Positions 55,489 through 64,000 of a DNA stretch of 64,000 nucleotides are shown in pieces. The notes beneath the pieces are model-generated. The model was not told the DNA's origin. It did no database searches and saw only the letters and a list, made by a program, of their open reading frames with translations. The position numbers were made by a program, and so were the translations under genes. This stretch comes from Arthrobacter sp. EpRS71 (GTDB taxonomy: Bacteria > Actinomycetota > Actinomycetes > Actinomycetales > Micrococcaceae), in NCBI RefSeq assembly GCF_001512285.1, contig NZ_LNUV01000006.1, forward strand, positions 129,941 through 193,940. Direction: 5' to 3'. The first letter of the stretch is position 1. Each line of letters starts with the position of its first letter.

Positions 55489-56316
55489 TCATTCCTGGGG
55501 GAGCTTCTCGCCCGCTTCCACGCGCACGTCCAGTGAGTTGCCCCGGACAGGCATAGGGCAGGTGCCATACGGAGTGAAGGCGCTGGGGTAGTTGATGGCA
55601 CGGTTGAAATCGATCATCACGGTCCCATCAGGGCGAGGCCGGGGAATGAAGACCTTCCGCCATTCATCCGTGGTCTCCCCGTTGGTCTCATCGTGGAAGG
55701 TGACGTTGAGCGCGCCCAGCTTCTCCTCTTCCGCGTGCAGCCGGATTTCGTGGGGAACACCCGGTATCTGGAACACCACCTCGCCCACCGACCGGTGGAC
55801 GCCGTCCACCAAGGGGTTTGCCGTGCCGATGGGGACGTCAATGGGCTCAGCGTAAGCTTCGAACCGGCCCTGGATAACCCACTCAGGGTTGTATTCGTAG
55901 GTGGGAACTCCTACGAAACCGGTCAGCACCGGGGAGCTGTTGTCGCGGGTGCGGATAGCGTACTTGTCCGCACGCATGGCAAGTTCCACCACAACCTGCT
56001 TACCGTCGTCGCCGCCAAACTGGACCCACATGAGCGACTCTTCGTCCTGCAGCGTCGCCGTAATGGTCCCCTCTACGGGCTGTCCCGTTTCCACCACGGT
56101 GAGTCCATCCGCAGCGCTCGCCGTGAGGAAAGCCGTGGTGCCGTCCGTTGACCAGAGGCCCGGAACAAGGTCCACCCCGAACGGTTGCGACTCAAGCCAT
56201 TGGAAGGAGGTGAGCGTCAACCAGCCGTGTTCAGTGGCAAGGGCTGTATTTCGACCTGCACGGAACCGCTCCCAACGTGCGAGTTGGGCGTCAGTTGCGG
56301 TGGTGGGCGAGCTCAT
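55489..56316 (-). CDS. DUF1684 domain protein
   Basis: The 275-aa protein has the DUF1684 opening WERFRAGRNTALATEHGWLTLTSFQWLE, VDLVPGLWSTDGTTAFLT, then EYNPEWVIQGRFEAY, and the final DFNRAINYPSAFTPYGTCPMPVRGNSLDVRVEAGEKLP. This family of about 200-280 residues has no proven activity; the conserved N-P-x-C/Y-A-Y-like end suggests an enzyme. It converges with the acyl-CoA dehydrogenase gene. Confidence 0.88.
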   Translation of the reverse strand: MSSPTTATDAQLARWERFRAGRNTALATEHGWLTLTSFQWLESQPFGVDLVPGLWSTDGTTAFLTASAADGLTVVETGQPVEGTITATLQDEESLMWVQFGGDDGKQVVVELAMRADKYAIRTRDNSSPVLTGFVGVPTYEYNPEWVIQGRFEAYAEPIDVPIGTANPLVDGVHRSVGEVVFQIPGVPHEIRLHAEEEKLGALNVTFHDETNGETTDEWRKVFIPRPRPDGTVMIDFNRAINYPSAFTPYGTCPMPVRGNSLDVRVEAGEKLPQE

Positions 56317-56592
56317 GGTTCTCCTCAGCTGGTGTTCGCGTCAGTTCGCGGCGGATGCTCTTGCCTCAACTATGCGCCGGGCGCGGGCATTCCCGGAATC
56401 CGCACCCGTGTGGGTCAGGACTTCACTGCTGTGGATCGGTTCGCGTTTGGATCGGCTCGCGTTTGGATCGGCTCGCGCTGGCCCTGAACCCATGCCAGCG
56501 CGAGCCGGGATTGATGGACGGTGACGTTGGCCGGGCACCACATGCCACGTCCATCCTCGCCGTCTTGCCCCGAGGGGCGTTTGCTCACCTGG
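56317..56592. other. Gene-free region with a 16-nt tandem repeat and a terminator hairpin
   Basis: No gene was seen in these 276 bp. GGATCGG(T/C)TCGCGTTT occurs at 56433 and 56449, with a partial third copy at 56465. The last copy runs into a perfect 14-bp stem (56469-56482 with 56494-56507, 11-nt loop) that probably terminates the surface-protein gene. Confidence 0.75.
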
Positions 56593-57864
56593 TCAGTGCG
56601 AACGGCGCCTGTACTTACGGGTACCGGCAAAGGCGAGCAGGGATCCCACGGCCAGAAGCACCGCAGCCAGGAAGAAGAACGCCTGGCCTTGTGCACCGGT
56701 GTTGGCCAGCGGTTCCGACGTGGCAGACGGCGCCGGGTTCTGCGCCTGCGCTGGTTCGGTTGGTTCTGCCGGAAGGACTACAACAACGGGGCTGCTGGTG
56801 CTGGGTGAGGGTGTGGGTGTTGCTGTGGTGGTGCTGGGTGTGGGAGTCGGTGTGGGTGTTGCTGTGGTGGTGCTTGGTGAGGGTGTAGGTGTTGCCGCCG
56901 CGGTCCCCTGACCGGTTCCGCTGGCATTGCTCCGGCGCGTTTGGGCTTCCACGGGATTTTCTTCGCCCGAGATGGTCACTGTCCCGTTGTTTTCGTAGAC
57001 GTCCAGAGAAGGGTCAGACACCTTGGTGGTCACAAAGACCTCCACGTGCTCACCTTTGGGAAGGCCGGTCCAGCTGACCGTGAGCGACTGAGGGGTGCAG
57101 TCGATGGTGGCTGGATACTGCTCGTCGTCGTAGGGCTCAACGATGTTGCCGGCCTCGCCCCGTACCTTGCCAACGCGCGGTGTTACCTGGCTGCAGTCGA
57201 TGACCATTCCGGCTGCAGGGACATCGGTGACCACTACATCGTTGTTCGCTGACGCCATGGGCGGCATGTAAAGGATCGATTGAAATTCTGTTTGTGCAGG
57301 ATCCGCCCACCACATCGACTTTCCTGCAGTTGCGGGCACATCCGGGAGGCAGTCTTCCGTGCAGGGTTCAATATTCACAGGGACGCGAATCACGCTGTCG
57401 CCAAAGACGAAGCTAAGTTCCTCTTTTCCACCGGTTGCCGGATCCACGGAATATTGCGTGACGAAGGCGCATGTTCCGCCCACGTCCAGCGGATGCAAGG
57501 CGACGAAGTCGGTGAGCGTGAAGACCACAAGGCCGGCGCCGTTGGCCGTAGCTGTCGCCACCGTCTGTCCATCGGGGGTGTCCAGGTCAAAAGTGGCAGC
57601 ACCAAACCACCGCAGTTCGGGCGGAAGCTGCAAAGTGAACGTGTCCCCGGGCTGCGAGTTGTCCGGGACGGACCATTCGCAGGTCAGATCCACTTGATCC
57701 CATTGCCCGGTGACAATGGAACTGGTGCTGAGGGTGATCTCGGCGTCGGGGATTTCCTCAGCACTGGCTGGCAGGGCCGAGAGTCCCAGGCCCAGGACGG
57801 CCATGACAGCGGCCAGCAAGGCAGCAGCCAGTGACAAGGTTCTTGGGCGTAGCTGGTTATTCAT
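56593..57864 (-). CDS. LAXTG-anchored surface protein with Ig-like adhesion domain
   Basis: The 423-aa protein has a signal peptide (residues 1-35, cleavage after ASA) and an extracellular part. It starts EIPDAEITLSTSSIVTGQWD and is built of two Ig-like domains like the N2-N3 adhesins of Gram-positive cocci. A Thr/Pro-rich stalk of TPTPSPSTTTA repeats follows (about residues 310-370). The C-terminus is a sortase signal: LANTG near residue 386, a hydrophobic stretch and KYRRRSH. LAXTG motifs are used by class E sortases of actinobacteria. It lies beside a membrane-tethered sigma factor. Confidence 0.88.
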   Translation of the reverse strand: MNNQLRPRTLSLAAALLAAVMAVLGLGLSALPASAEEIPDAEITLSTSSIVTGQWDQVDLTCEWSVPDNSQPGDTFTLQLPPELRWFGAATFDLDTPDGQTVATATANGAGLVVFTLTDFVALHPLDVGGTCAFVTQYSVDPATGGKEELSFVFGDSVIRVPVNIEPCTEDCLPDVPATAGKSMWWADPAQTEFQSILYMPPMASANNDVVVTDVPAAGMVIDCSQVTPRVGKVRGEAGNIVEPYDDEQYPATIDCTPQSLTVSWTGLPKGEHVEVFVTTKVSDPSLDVYENNGTVTISGEENPVEAQTRRSNASGTGQGTAAATPTPSPSTTTATPTPTPTPSTTTATPTPSPSTSSPVVVVLPAEPTEPAQAQNPAPSATSEPLANTGAQGQAFFFLAAVLLAVGSLLAFAGTRKYRRRSH

Positions 57865-57965
57865 TATTGGAAGGTCCTTAGAGTCCTTGGGATGTGTCCG
57901 TCACAAGGTGAGTGTTTGAAGTGCGTGGTTCGTTACGCTGCAGAACGGTTTTTGGCCAAGTCCGG

Positions 57966-58724
57966 CTAACTAGAGGAGTCCCGCGCGGCAGTTTTGGGGG
58001 TGGCAGCCGTTGCCGCAGCCTCGGAAAGTGGGAAGAAATTCATGTGCGCAGGGCATAGGCGGCCATCGCCGAGGGCTTCCAAAGCCGCCTTGCATTCCAC
58101 GAGCTGCGACAGGTTGGTGTCGCTGATGTAAAAGAGGATATGGACGGCGGAATTTTGGTACATTGCCGTCGCTCCGGTTCCTTTCAGCTCACCGTTGACT
58201 ACATCCCCAAGCCGGGCCAGCAGCGTCCAGCAATGGCTGCGGCTATCCCGGGGACGGGGCAGCGAAATGATGGCCACCGCATGCGAACCCGGCCACTGCG
58301 CGCCGAGCGCGGACACCTCGTGGATTCGCCGTTGAAAGTGGGCCGGGGTGGCCAGCCCCGTATAGACGTCCGTGCAGGAGATAGTGGGGGCTGTTTCCGC
58401 CCCCTCGGCCCAGCCTTCCGCGATGGACAGGAGGGCATCGATGTCAAGGGCCCGCTCCGCTGCGGTGAACAGTGCACGGAAATCGTTCAGGGTTTCTCTG
58501 ATGCTGACGCCATTCCTGGCTCGCGCAGCGCCCAGCGATTTCGCCGCGGGGGCCGGAACTACCGTGCTGCTCGCGAGGGAAGTGACTACTGTCCGGACTT
58601 CTGGCAGGAACCAATCCGCGCGGAACCGCCAACCCCTCTGGTAACTGGCGGTCCGCCATTTGCGCAGCAAGTGGTGCTGCAGAAACGTGTATTCGGCACC
58701 TGGTTTTGTCCGGAACGATGTCAT
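57966..58724 (-). CDS. Degenerate GGDEF-like protein
   Basis: The 252-aa protein (start at 58724 preferred; 58835 possible) has an N-terminal helical part of about 120 residues. A domain follows that opens CTDVYTGLATPAHFQRRIHEV, like the D-x-L-T-G-L-x-N-x-x-x-F-x-x-x-L of GGDEF proteins, then AVAIISLPRPRD and ATAMYQNSAVHILFYISDTN. The GG(D/E)EF loop itself is not present, so it should not make cyclic di-GMP. It may bind a nucleotide or a partner. It diverges from the sigma-factor gene. Confidence 0.5.
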   Translation of the reverse strand: MTSFRTKPGAEYTFLQHHLLRKWRTASYQRGWRFRADWFLPEVRTVVTSLASSTVVPAPAAKSLGAARARNGVSIRETLNDFRALFTAAERALDIDALLSIAEGWAEGAETAPTISCTDVYTGLATPAHFQRRIHEVSALGAQWPGSHAVAIISLPRPRDSRSHCWTLLARLGDVVNGELKGTGATAMYQNSAVHILFYISDTNLSQLVECKAALEALGDGRLCPAHMNFFPLSEAAATAATPKTAARDSSS

Positions 58725-58875
58725 ATCCGAACAGTGCGCAAAAGGGCTCGTTCGTGACGGAGACGTTACGGAGAATCGGTTGCTAAAGACTTTGTACAAA
58801 CTGGCGTCACGACTCGCGTACTGCCGACACTCCATATATATGGGTAGGGTTCTCTACGATTTGGGGGTGTCATAG

Positions 58876-60474
58876 ATGGCACGCACGTCCCATGCGAGCA
58901 ATAAATCTAGCGTCGACGACCATCAACTCATTGAATTGGTCCGCAGCGGAGACATATCTGCCTTTGACGGGCTCTACGAGCGCCATGTGGCCGTTGCCTC
59001 CAATGTTGCCAGACGCAACGTGGACAACCAGAGTGATGCCGAGGACGTGGTGGCTGAGGCTTTCCAGTCTGTCCTGCAGAGCCTGATTGCGGGCAAAGGG
59101 CCGGACACGTTCTTTAGGGCGTACCTGCTGTCCACAGTTGCACGGCTATCCCACCACCGGAATCGCAAAGCCGGGAAGGTGGTACCTAGCGGCGACGAAT
59201 CCATTCTGGATCAGGCTCTGGCGGACTCGGACACCGCCATCGGCGCTTTCGAGTCACACACTATTGCCAAAGCATTCCGTGCCCTGCCTGAACGGTGGCA
59301 GGCTGTGCTCTGGTACTTGGACGTCGAACGCATGAAACCTGCAGCCGTGGCGCCGATTCTGGGTCTCTCCGCCAATGCCGTTTCGGCTCTGGCCCTTCGC
59401 GCCCGGGAAGGTCTCAGGAGGCAGTACCTGCAATGCCACGTCTCGGAGCAAACCGACAGCGAATGTTCCCAATACGCGTCGAAGCTCGGCAATTACATCC
59501 GAGGTGGAGTGTCCAGCGCCACTAAGCGCAAAGTCCGCGATCATCTGAATGGTTGCGCTTCGTGCACGGCGGCCCTTGCCGAACTCAAGGACGTCCAGGG
59601 CAGCATGAGGGCAGTCCTCCTGCCGTTGGTGACAGGAATCCCGGCCGTACTTTGGGCGGGGAAAGGGGCTGGACTTGGTGTAGTGGGAAGCGTGATGCCC
59701 GCCAAGGCGGCTATTGCCCTCCCTGCCCTTGCGCAACCGGCCGTGATGGCGGTCATCGCCGCGGCTGCAGTGGGTCTCGTGCTGGGAGCCGTGGGCGTCG
59801 TTGACCAATTGACTCCGGACGCCTATTCGGAGAAGCGGGCAGTGGAGTCCGCCGTTGCTCCGCGGGACGAGGCTCCGGTGACGCCCGCGCCTTCAGCAAC
59901 CGCTGCGCCTTCCCCAACGGCAGCGCCTGTTTTCTCCGTGCCGGCGGCACCACAACCCGAGGACGCCCTGCCCGTTGAAGTGCCGCCCGTGGTGGAGGAA
60001 GAGCCTGTGCCGGCGACTCCGGCTAATCCCCAGATCGCGCCGACCCCTGGTCCTTTGCCGGCCACCACACCACCTGCCGCACCTTTGACAGTCCCGCCGG
60101 TGACTGCTCCAGCGGTTGTAGATGGTTCTGCGCGTGAGGCTGGGGACAGCCATTCCAACGACACCGTAATGGAAATCGACTTCAGGGTTTCCGGGGCCGC
60201 CCCTCTGAGTACCGGCAAGGCGGTGTTCTCGGTGGGGAAGAACTCGTGGATAGCTGAGGATTCCTTCCGGGCACCTGACGGATGGACCTGTACGTTCGAG
60301 AGCCGGAGCGTGGTTATTTGTTCCACCGACTCTGTGCAGCGCACCGACCTCAGCTTTCAGCTTGGAGCGGGCGTTAAGCGAAGCAAGTTTGATCCCAGCA
60401 AAGGTGAGAGGGTCCTCACCTACACGTTGAGCGGACCAGGGTTGGCCTCGAAAAGGTTCTCTGTTGTGTATTGA
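58876..60474 (+). CDS. ECF sigma factor fused to a zinc-finger, membrane and extracellular domain
   Basis: The 532-aa protein starts with a sigma-70 ECF core: region 2 near 15-90 (VARRNVDNQSDAEDVVAEAF) and region 4 near 125-185 (ALPERWQAVLWYLDVERMKP, then LGLSANAVSALALRAREGL). A zf-HC2-like segment with H223, C227 and C230 (HLNGCASC) follows, then a membrane helix near 283-308, a Pro/Ala-rich stalk (325-415) and an extracellular beta-rich domain (420-532). Such fusions resemble the ECF53 group. It would be held at the membrane until a signal frees it. Confidence 0.9.
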   Translation: MARTSHASNKSSVDDHQLIELVRSGDISAFDGLYERHVAVASNVARRNVDNQSDAEDVVAEAFQSVLQSLIAGKGPDTFFRAYLLSTVARLSHHRNRKAGKVVPSGDESILDQALADSDTAIGAFESHTIAKAFRALPERWQAVLWYLDVERMKPAAVAPILGLSANAVSALALRAREGLRRQYLQCHVSEQTDSECSQYASKLGNYIRGGVSSATKRKVRDHLNGCASCTAALAELKDVQGSMRAVLLPLVTGIPAVLWAGKGAGLGVVGSVMPAKAAIALPALAQPAVMAVIAAAAVGLVLGAVGVVDQLTPDAYSEKRAVESAVAPRDEAPVTPAPSATAAPSPTAAPVFSVPAAPQPEDALPVEVPPVVEEEPVPATPANPQIAPTPGPLPATTPPAAPLTVPPVTAPAVVDGSAREAGDSHSNDTVMEIDFRVSGAAPLSTGKAVFSVGKNSWIAEDSFRAPDGWTCTFESRSVVICSTDSVQRTDLSFQLGAGVKRSKFDPSKGERVLTYTLSGPGLASKRFSVVY

Positions 60475-60565
60475 GCCGGGCATCGCATGGATGCGGGTGG
60501 CACGCACCATCCTCAGGAGAGGGATTTCGCTGTGTTCCCATCATCGTGTGGCGTACCCTGAGCCC

Positions 60566-60886
60566 ATGGGGATTGAGGCAGTTTTTTCGGCCATGGTCAG
60601 TCTGGCGCTCATAGTGGGTGCAATCTGGGCCGGTACCCGGCTGGTGCAGAAAGGTGTCCCCTCAAAAGGAGCCACCGGGACCTTGGGAAGCGTCCTCTCC
60701 ATGATAGAACCGGCCACGGGTGTGCCTACCAGGATGGAAGCGGCCGCAGCCATTGAGGAGATGAGGCAGCGCCGGCACGAGTCCTTGTCCGCGGGACCGG
60801 GCGCGGCAGGACAGGAAGTGTTCGGAGGAAGAGTTGTGCTGCCACGGCCTGACCGGAAGCCGGCAGAGGGCCAGGTCAAAATCTGA
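60566..60886 (+). CDS. Small single-pass membrane protein
   Basis: The 106-aa protein has one membrane helix (residues 5-25, VFSAMVSLALIVGAIWAGTRL) and a cytoplasmic polar tail with RMEAAAAIEEMRQRRHE. ATG 60566 is chosen since the upstream open part codes nothing and the helix begins right after it. It follows the sigma gene by 91 nt. No function is recognised. Confidence 0.65.
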   Translation: MGIEAVFSAMVSLALIVGAIWAGTRLVQKGVPSKGATGTLGSVLSMIEPATGVPTRMEAAAAIEEMRQRRHESLSAGPGAAGQEVFGGRVVLPRPDRKPAEGQVKI

Positions 60887-61003
60887 GACGCATTCCTTGT
60901 GTTGAGTTAGCTACGGGTAAGATCCCGTAGGAAACATTAGTAATGCGGCTCACAGTATCCAGCGCAGTGTACGGGCCCAACCAGATCCCGAAGGTATGTA
61001 TCT

Positions 61004-63802
61004 ATGGTTCACACTGCCCATCAAGACACCGATCTCGCTGCCGAACTGCGCGCTGATGTGCGTCGCGTTTCCACACTTCTCGGTGAGTCCCTGGTCCGCC
61101 AACACGGACCGGAACTGCTCCAGCTCGTGGAGCAGGTGCGGTTGCTGACCAAGGAGTCCAAGGAAGCTGCCCGGGGCGGCGCGGATGCCACCGGCCCGTG
61201 GAGCGCGCACGACGTCGTTGCCCAGGTCCGTGAGCTGCTCGCCTCGCTGCCGCTGGACCAGGCCACTGACTTGGTCCGCGCCTTCGCGTTCTACTTCCAC
61301 CTCAGCAATGCGGCCGAGCAGGTTCACCGTGTACGTGGCTTGCGCACCCGGCAGGAAAAGGACGGATGGCTGGCCAAAGCGGTCTCGGAAATCGCTGGCC
61401 AAGCCGGGCCTCAGGTCCTGCAGGATGTGATCAACGAACTCGACGTCCGGCCCATTTTCACGGCGCACCCTACCGAGGCCTCGCGGCGCTCAGTTCTGGA
61501 TAAGGTTCGCAAGCTTTCAGACGTCCTCGCCGAGCCCACCACGGAGGGGACCTCAGCGCGGCGCCGCCAGGACCGTCAACTCGCCGAAATCATTGATCAA
61601 ATGTGGCAGACCGACGAACTCCGCCAAGTGCGCCCCACTCCCGTGGATGAGGCACGGAATGCCATCTATTACCTGAACAGCATCCTCACCGATGCCATGC
61701 CGGAGATGCTGACGGACCTCTCAGAGCTCTTGGCTGAGCACGGTGTCTCACTTCCCGCCGCTGCCGCGCCCTTGAAGTTTGGTTCTTGGATCGGTGGCGA
61801 CCGTGACGGCAACCCGAACGTCACCGCGGAAGTCACCCGCGAAATCCTGCAGCTTCAGAACCAGAACGCCGTGCGCATCAGCATTGCCTTGATCGATGAA
61901 CTCATCTCGGTTCTCTCCAACTCCACAGCACTTTTCGGGGCCGACCAGGAGTTGCTGGACTCCATCACTGTGGATCTCAAGAACCTTCCCGGGTTGGACA
62001 AGCGCATCCTCGAACTGAATGCGCAGGAGCCCTACCGGTTGAAGCTGACCTGCATCAAAGCCAAGCTGATTAACACCGGTCGCAGGGTGTCGTCGTCGAG
62101 CCATCACGAACCAGGCCGCGACTACGCCACCACGCCCGAGCTGCTGGCTGAGTTCGGGCTCTTGGAGGATTCGCTGCGGAACCACTCGGCTGGATTGGTG
62201 GCAGACGGTGCGTTGGCCCGCGTCCGCCGTGCAATCGCTGCTTTTGGTTTGCACCTGGCAACCTTGGACATCCGTGAACACGCTGACTACCACCACGATG
62301 CTGTGGGCCAGCTCGTGGACAGGCTTGGTGCGGGGAAGCCTTACACCGAACTGACCCGAGAAGAGCGTTTCGACTTCCTGGGCGCGGAGTTGGCTTCCCG
62401 CCGTCCTCTCTCCGGACACCCGATCAAGCTTGAGGGTACGGCCGACGGTACCTATGACGTTTTCCGGAGCATCCGCCAGGCCCTTCACACGTACGGCCCG
62501 GACGTCGTGGAAACTTACATCATCTCCATGACCCGCGGCGCCGATGATGTTCTCGCAGCAGCAGTCCTGGCACGCGAAGCCGGTTTGATTGACCTGTTTA
62601 GCGGGAAGCCACGCGCCAAGATCGGCTTCGCTCCGCTGTTGGAGACCGTGGAGGAACTCCGCGCATCAGCGGAGATCGTTGACCAGTTGCTGTCCGATCC
62701 GTCCTACCGGGAGCTGGTCCGCCTCCGCGGAGATGTCCAGGAAGTCATGCTGGGGTACTCCGATTCGAATAAGGAATCGGGCGTGATGACCAGTCAGTGG
62801 GAAATCCACAAGACCCAGCGAAAGCTGCGCGATGTTGCTGCCAAACATGGCGTCCGCGTTCGTCTCTTCCATGGCCGCGGAGGATCTGTGGGCCGCGGTG
62901 GCGGACCCACGTACGATGCCATCATGGCCCAGCCTAACGGCGTGCTGGAAGGCGAAATCAAGTTCACCGAGCAGGGCGAGGTCATCTCGGACAAGTACTC
63001 CTTGCCTGAACTCGCCCGCGAAAACCTGGAGCTCTCCTTGGCCGCCGTAATGCAGGGCTCGGCACTGCACCGCACTCCACGGACCTCGGAAGATGAGCGT
63101 GAGCGTTATGCCAACGTCATGGAAACCATCTCGGACGCAGCATTCGCCCGCTACCGCACGCTGATTGACGATTCCCAGCTTCCGGCCTACTTCCTGGCTT
63201 CCACGCCGGTGGAGCAGCTGGGTTCCTTGAACATTGGCTCGCGTCCCTCCAAGCGTCCGGACTCCGGTGCTGGACTTGGTGGCCTGCGGGCCATTCCGTG
63301 GGTTTTCGGCTGGACGCAGTCACGACAGATTGTTCCGGGCTGGTTCGGTGTGGGCTCCGGTTTGAAGGCCGCCCGCGAGGCTGGGGACACGGATCAGTTG
63401 CTGGAAATGATGGACCGTTGGCACTTCTTCCGTTCGGTCATCTCCAATGTGGAAATGACCTTGGCTAAGACGGACATGGAAATTGCGGGTCACTACGTTT
63501 CGTCTCTGGTTCCGGAGGAACTGCACCGGCTGTTCCATATGATTCGCGATGAGTATGAGCTCACTGTGGCCGAAATTGAGCGCCTCACCGGCGAGACCGA
63601 ACTCCTGGATGCCCAGCCGACGTTGAAGCGTTCACTGGAAATCCGCGATCAGTACCTGGACCCGATCAGTTACCTGCAGGTGGAGCTTCTTCGGCGTGTT
63701 CGCGAGGACCAGCTTTCAGGAGGCGAGATCGATGAACGGCTCCAGCGCGCCATGCTCATCACCGTCAATGGCGTAGCCGCCGGCCTTCGCAACACCGGCT
63801 AG
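61004..63802 (+). CDS. ppc: Phosphoenolpyruvate carboxylase
   Basis: The 932-aa enzyme adds bicarbonate to PEP to make oxaloacetate, refilling the citric acid cycle. It has all the hallmarks: [20 protein letters not shown] near residue 153, [15 protein letters not shown] near 263, [21 protein letters not shown] near 585, [20 protein letters not shown] near 625, and the C-terminal end AAGLRNTG. The start is ATG 61004. It is alone on the plus strand and ends at repeat array F. Confidence 0.98.
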   Translation: MVHTAHQDTDLAAELRADVRRVSTLLGESLVRQHGPELLQLVEQVRLLTKESKEAARGGADATGPWSAHDVVAQVRELLASLPLDQATDLVRAFAFYFHLSNAAEQVHRVRGLRTRQEKDGWLAKAVSEIAGQAGPQVLQDVINELDVRPIFTAHPTEASRRSVLDKVRKLSDVLAEPTTEGTSARRRQDRQLAEIIDQMWQTDELRQVRPTPVDEARNAIYYLNSILTDAMPEMLTDLSELLAEHGVSLPAAAAPLKFGSWIGGDRDGNPNVTAEVTREILQLQNQNAVRISIALIDELISVLSNSTALFGADQELLDSITVDLKNLPGLDKRILELNAQEPYRLKLTCIKAKLINTGRRVSSSSHHEPGRDYATTPELLAEFGLLEDSLRNHSAGLVADGALARVRRAIAAFGLHLATLDIREHADYHHDAVGQLVDRLGAGKPYTELTREERFDFLGAELASRRPLSGHPIKLEGTADGTYDVFRSIRQALHTYGPDVVETYIISMTRGADDVLAAAVLAREAGLIDLFSGKPRAKIGFAPLLETVEELRASAEIVDQLLSDPSYRELVRLRGDVQEVMLGYSDSNKESGVMTSQWEIHKTQRKLRDVAAKHGVRVRLFHGRGGSVGRGGGPTYDAIMAQPNGVLEGEIKFTEQGEVISDKYSLPELARENLELSLAAVMQGSALHRTPRTSEDERERYANVMETISDAAFARYRTLIDDSQLPAYFLASTPVEQLGSLNIGSRPSKRPDSGAGLGGLRAIPWVFGWTQSRQIVPGWFGVGSGLKAAREAGDTDQLLEMMDRWHFFRSVISNVEMTLAKTDMEIAGHYVSSLVPEELHRLFHMIRDEYELTVAEIERLTGETELLDAQPTLKRSLEIRDQYLDPISYLQVELLRRVREDQLSGGEIDERLQRAMLITVNGVAAGLRNTG

Positions 63803-63804
63803 CA

Positions 63805-63867
63805 CCCTCTCTCACATCCCTCGGGGTTCCCCGGATCCCTCTCTCACCCGGTGAGAGAGGGATCTGC
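63805..63867. repeat. Array F of the 32-nt repeat with an inverted core, also a hairpin
   Basis: Cores CCCTCTCTCAC start at 63805 and 63837, again 32 nt apart. The second is followed by its inverse, giving a perfect 15-bp stem (63834-63848 and 63850-63864) with one base between. It lies right after ppc, which it may terminate, and 10 bp before the IS end. Confidence 0.9.
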
Positions 63868-63873
63868 CCAAGG

Positions 63874-64000
63874 CCCTCTAAGTCAGGCTGGTTGTGAGTC
63901 AGTCGGTGATTGAAGAGAGCAGGAGCTGCCATGACTGTTGGGCCGCGTGGTATTAGCCGCGATGAGATCAGGGATTTGGTGCATGAGTATTACGTGCAGC
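63874..64000 (+). mobile_element. Left end of an insertion sequence, running off the window
   Basis: From 63874 on the sequence is identical over 127 bases to the deleted IS copy at 41847-41973 (minus strand). It starts CCCTCTAAGTCAGGCTGG and holds the terminal repeat and transposase start. Since no deletion is visible so far, this may be a complete copy. Confidence 0.75.
63931..64000 (+). CDS. Transposase, N-terminal part
   Basis: The first 23 codons are visible, MTVGPRGISRDEIRDLVHEY then YVQ, behind AGGAG at 63921-63925. The same start is found in the deleted copy, whose C-terminal tail is that of rve/DDE transposases of the IS3/IS481 kind. The catalytic part is outside the window. Confidence 0.6.
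   Translation, partial: MTVGPRGISRDEIRDLVHEYYVQ

Noticed and set aside
57966..58835. An active diguanylate cyclase
   Set aside because: The D-x-L-T-G-L-like opening is present but the GG(D/E)EF loop is not.

Overview
This window is bacterial chromosome from a high-GC Gram-positive. Gene content and protein style point to the Micrococcaceae, most likely Arthrobacter, Paenarthrobacter or Pseudarthrobacter. The support is a RamB-type acetate regulator beside the glyoxylate shunt, an IdeR/DtxR-like iron box, an LAXTG sortase substrate and many actinobacterial transport and regulator families. This is inference from protein content; no rRNA or tRNA gene was found to fix the genus.

Layout. 1-6256: the end of a GNAT acetyltransferase, then a tripartite tricarboxylate transporter operon (tctC-tctB-tctA plus a universal stress protein) divergent from a CitA/DcuS-type two-component pair. 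6583-10640: two toxin-antitoxin-like pairs (PIN with an excisionase-type HTH protein; HipB-HipA) around a luciferase-like oxidoreductase. 10648-22472: a run of twelve genes on one strand holding four Gfo/Idh/MocA dehydrogenases, one degenerate relative of them, two TIM-barrel sugar isomerase/epimerases, a CUT1 sugar ABC importer, a beta-propeller protein and a small UPF0303 protein. A divergent ROK regulator sits at its head. The set resembles pathways that oxidise a sugar to a 3-keto intermediate, eliminate, hydrate and reduce it (known for levoglucosan). 23867-30012: an MFS exporter, malate synthase, isocitrate lyase and RamB. 30227-33884: a methyltransferase, a TetR regulator divergent from a b-type cytochrome, and an HMP/pyridoxal kinase. 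33928-38529: a response regulator, histidine kinase and TAXI solute-binding protein operon, then an MHS-family symporter.

38813-42000 is the most unsettled part. It has arrays of a short repeat, a pair of overlapping convergent genes, a frameshifted epimerase, a TetR gene with two operators, and an internally deleted insertion sequence. 42113-44243: a queuosine-precursor transporter and tRNA-guanine transglycosylase face each other. 44291-48124: small soluble enzymes and hypotheticals. 48138-51956: an Fe3+ ABC importer behind an iron box. 52135-56316: a GH76-family enzyme, an SDR and acyl-CoA dehydrogenase pair, and a DUF1684 protein. 56593-60886: an LAXTG surface protein, a degenerate GGDEF-like protein, and an ECF sigma factor fused to its own zinc-finger/membrane/extracellular module. 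61004-63802: PEP carboxylase. The window ends in the start of a second, apparently intact copy of the insertion sequence.

The most striking non-genic signal is a dispersed repeat with core CTCTCTCAC(G/A)TCCC (GTGAGAGAG on the other strand). It forms tandem arrays whose period is exactly 32 nt at four separate loci, although the rest of the unit differs between loci. Two further single cores and the array at the window end lie directly beside the insertion sequence copies.
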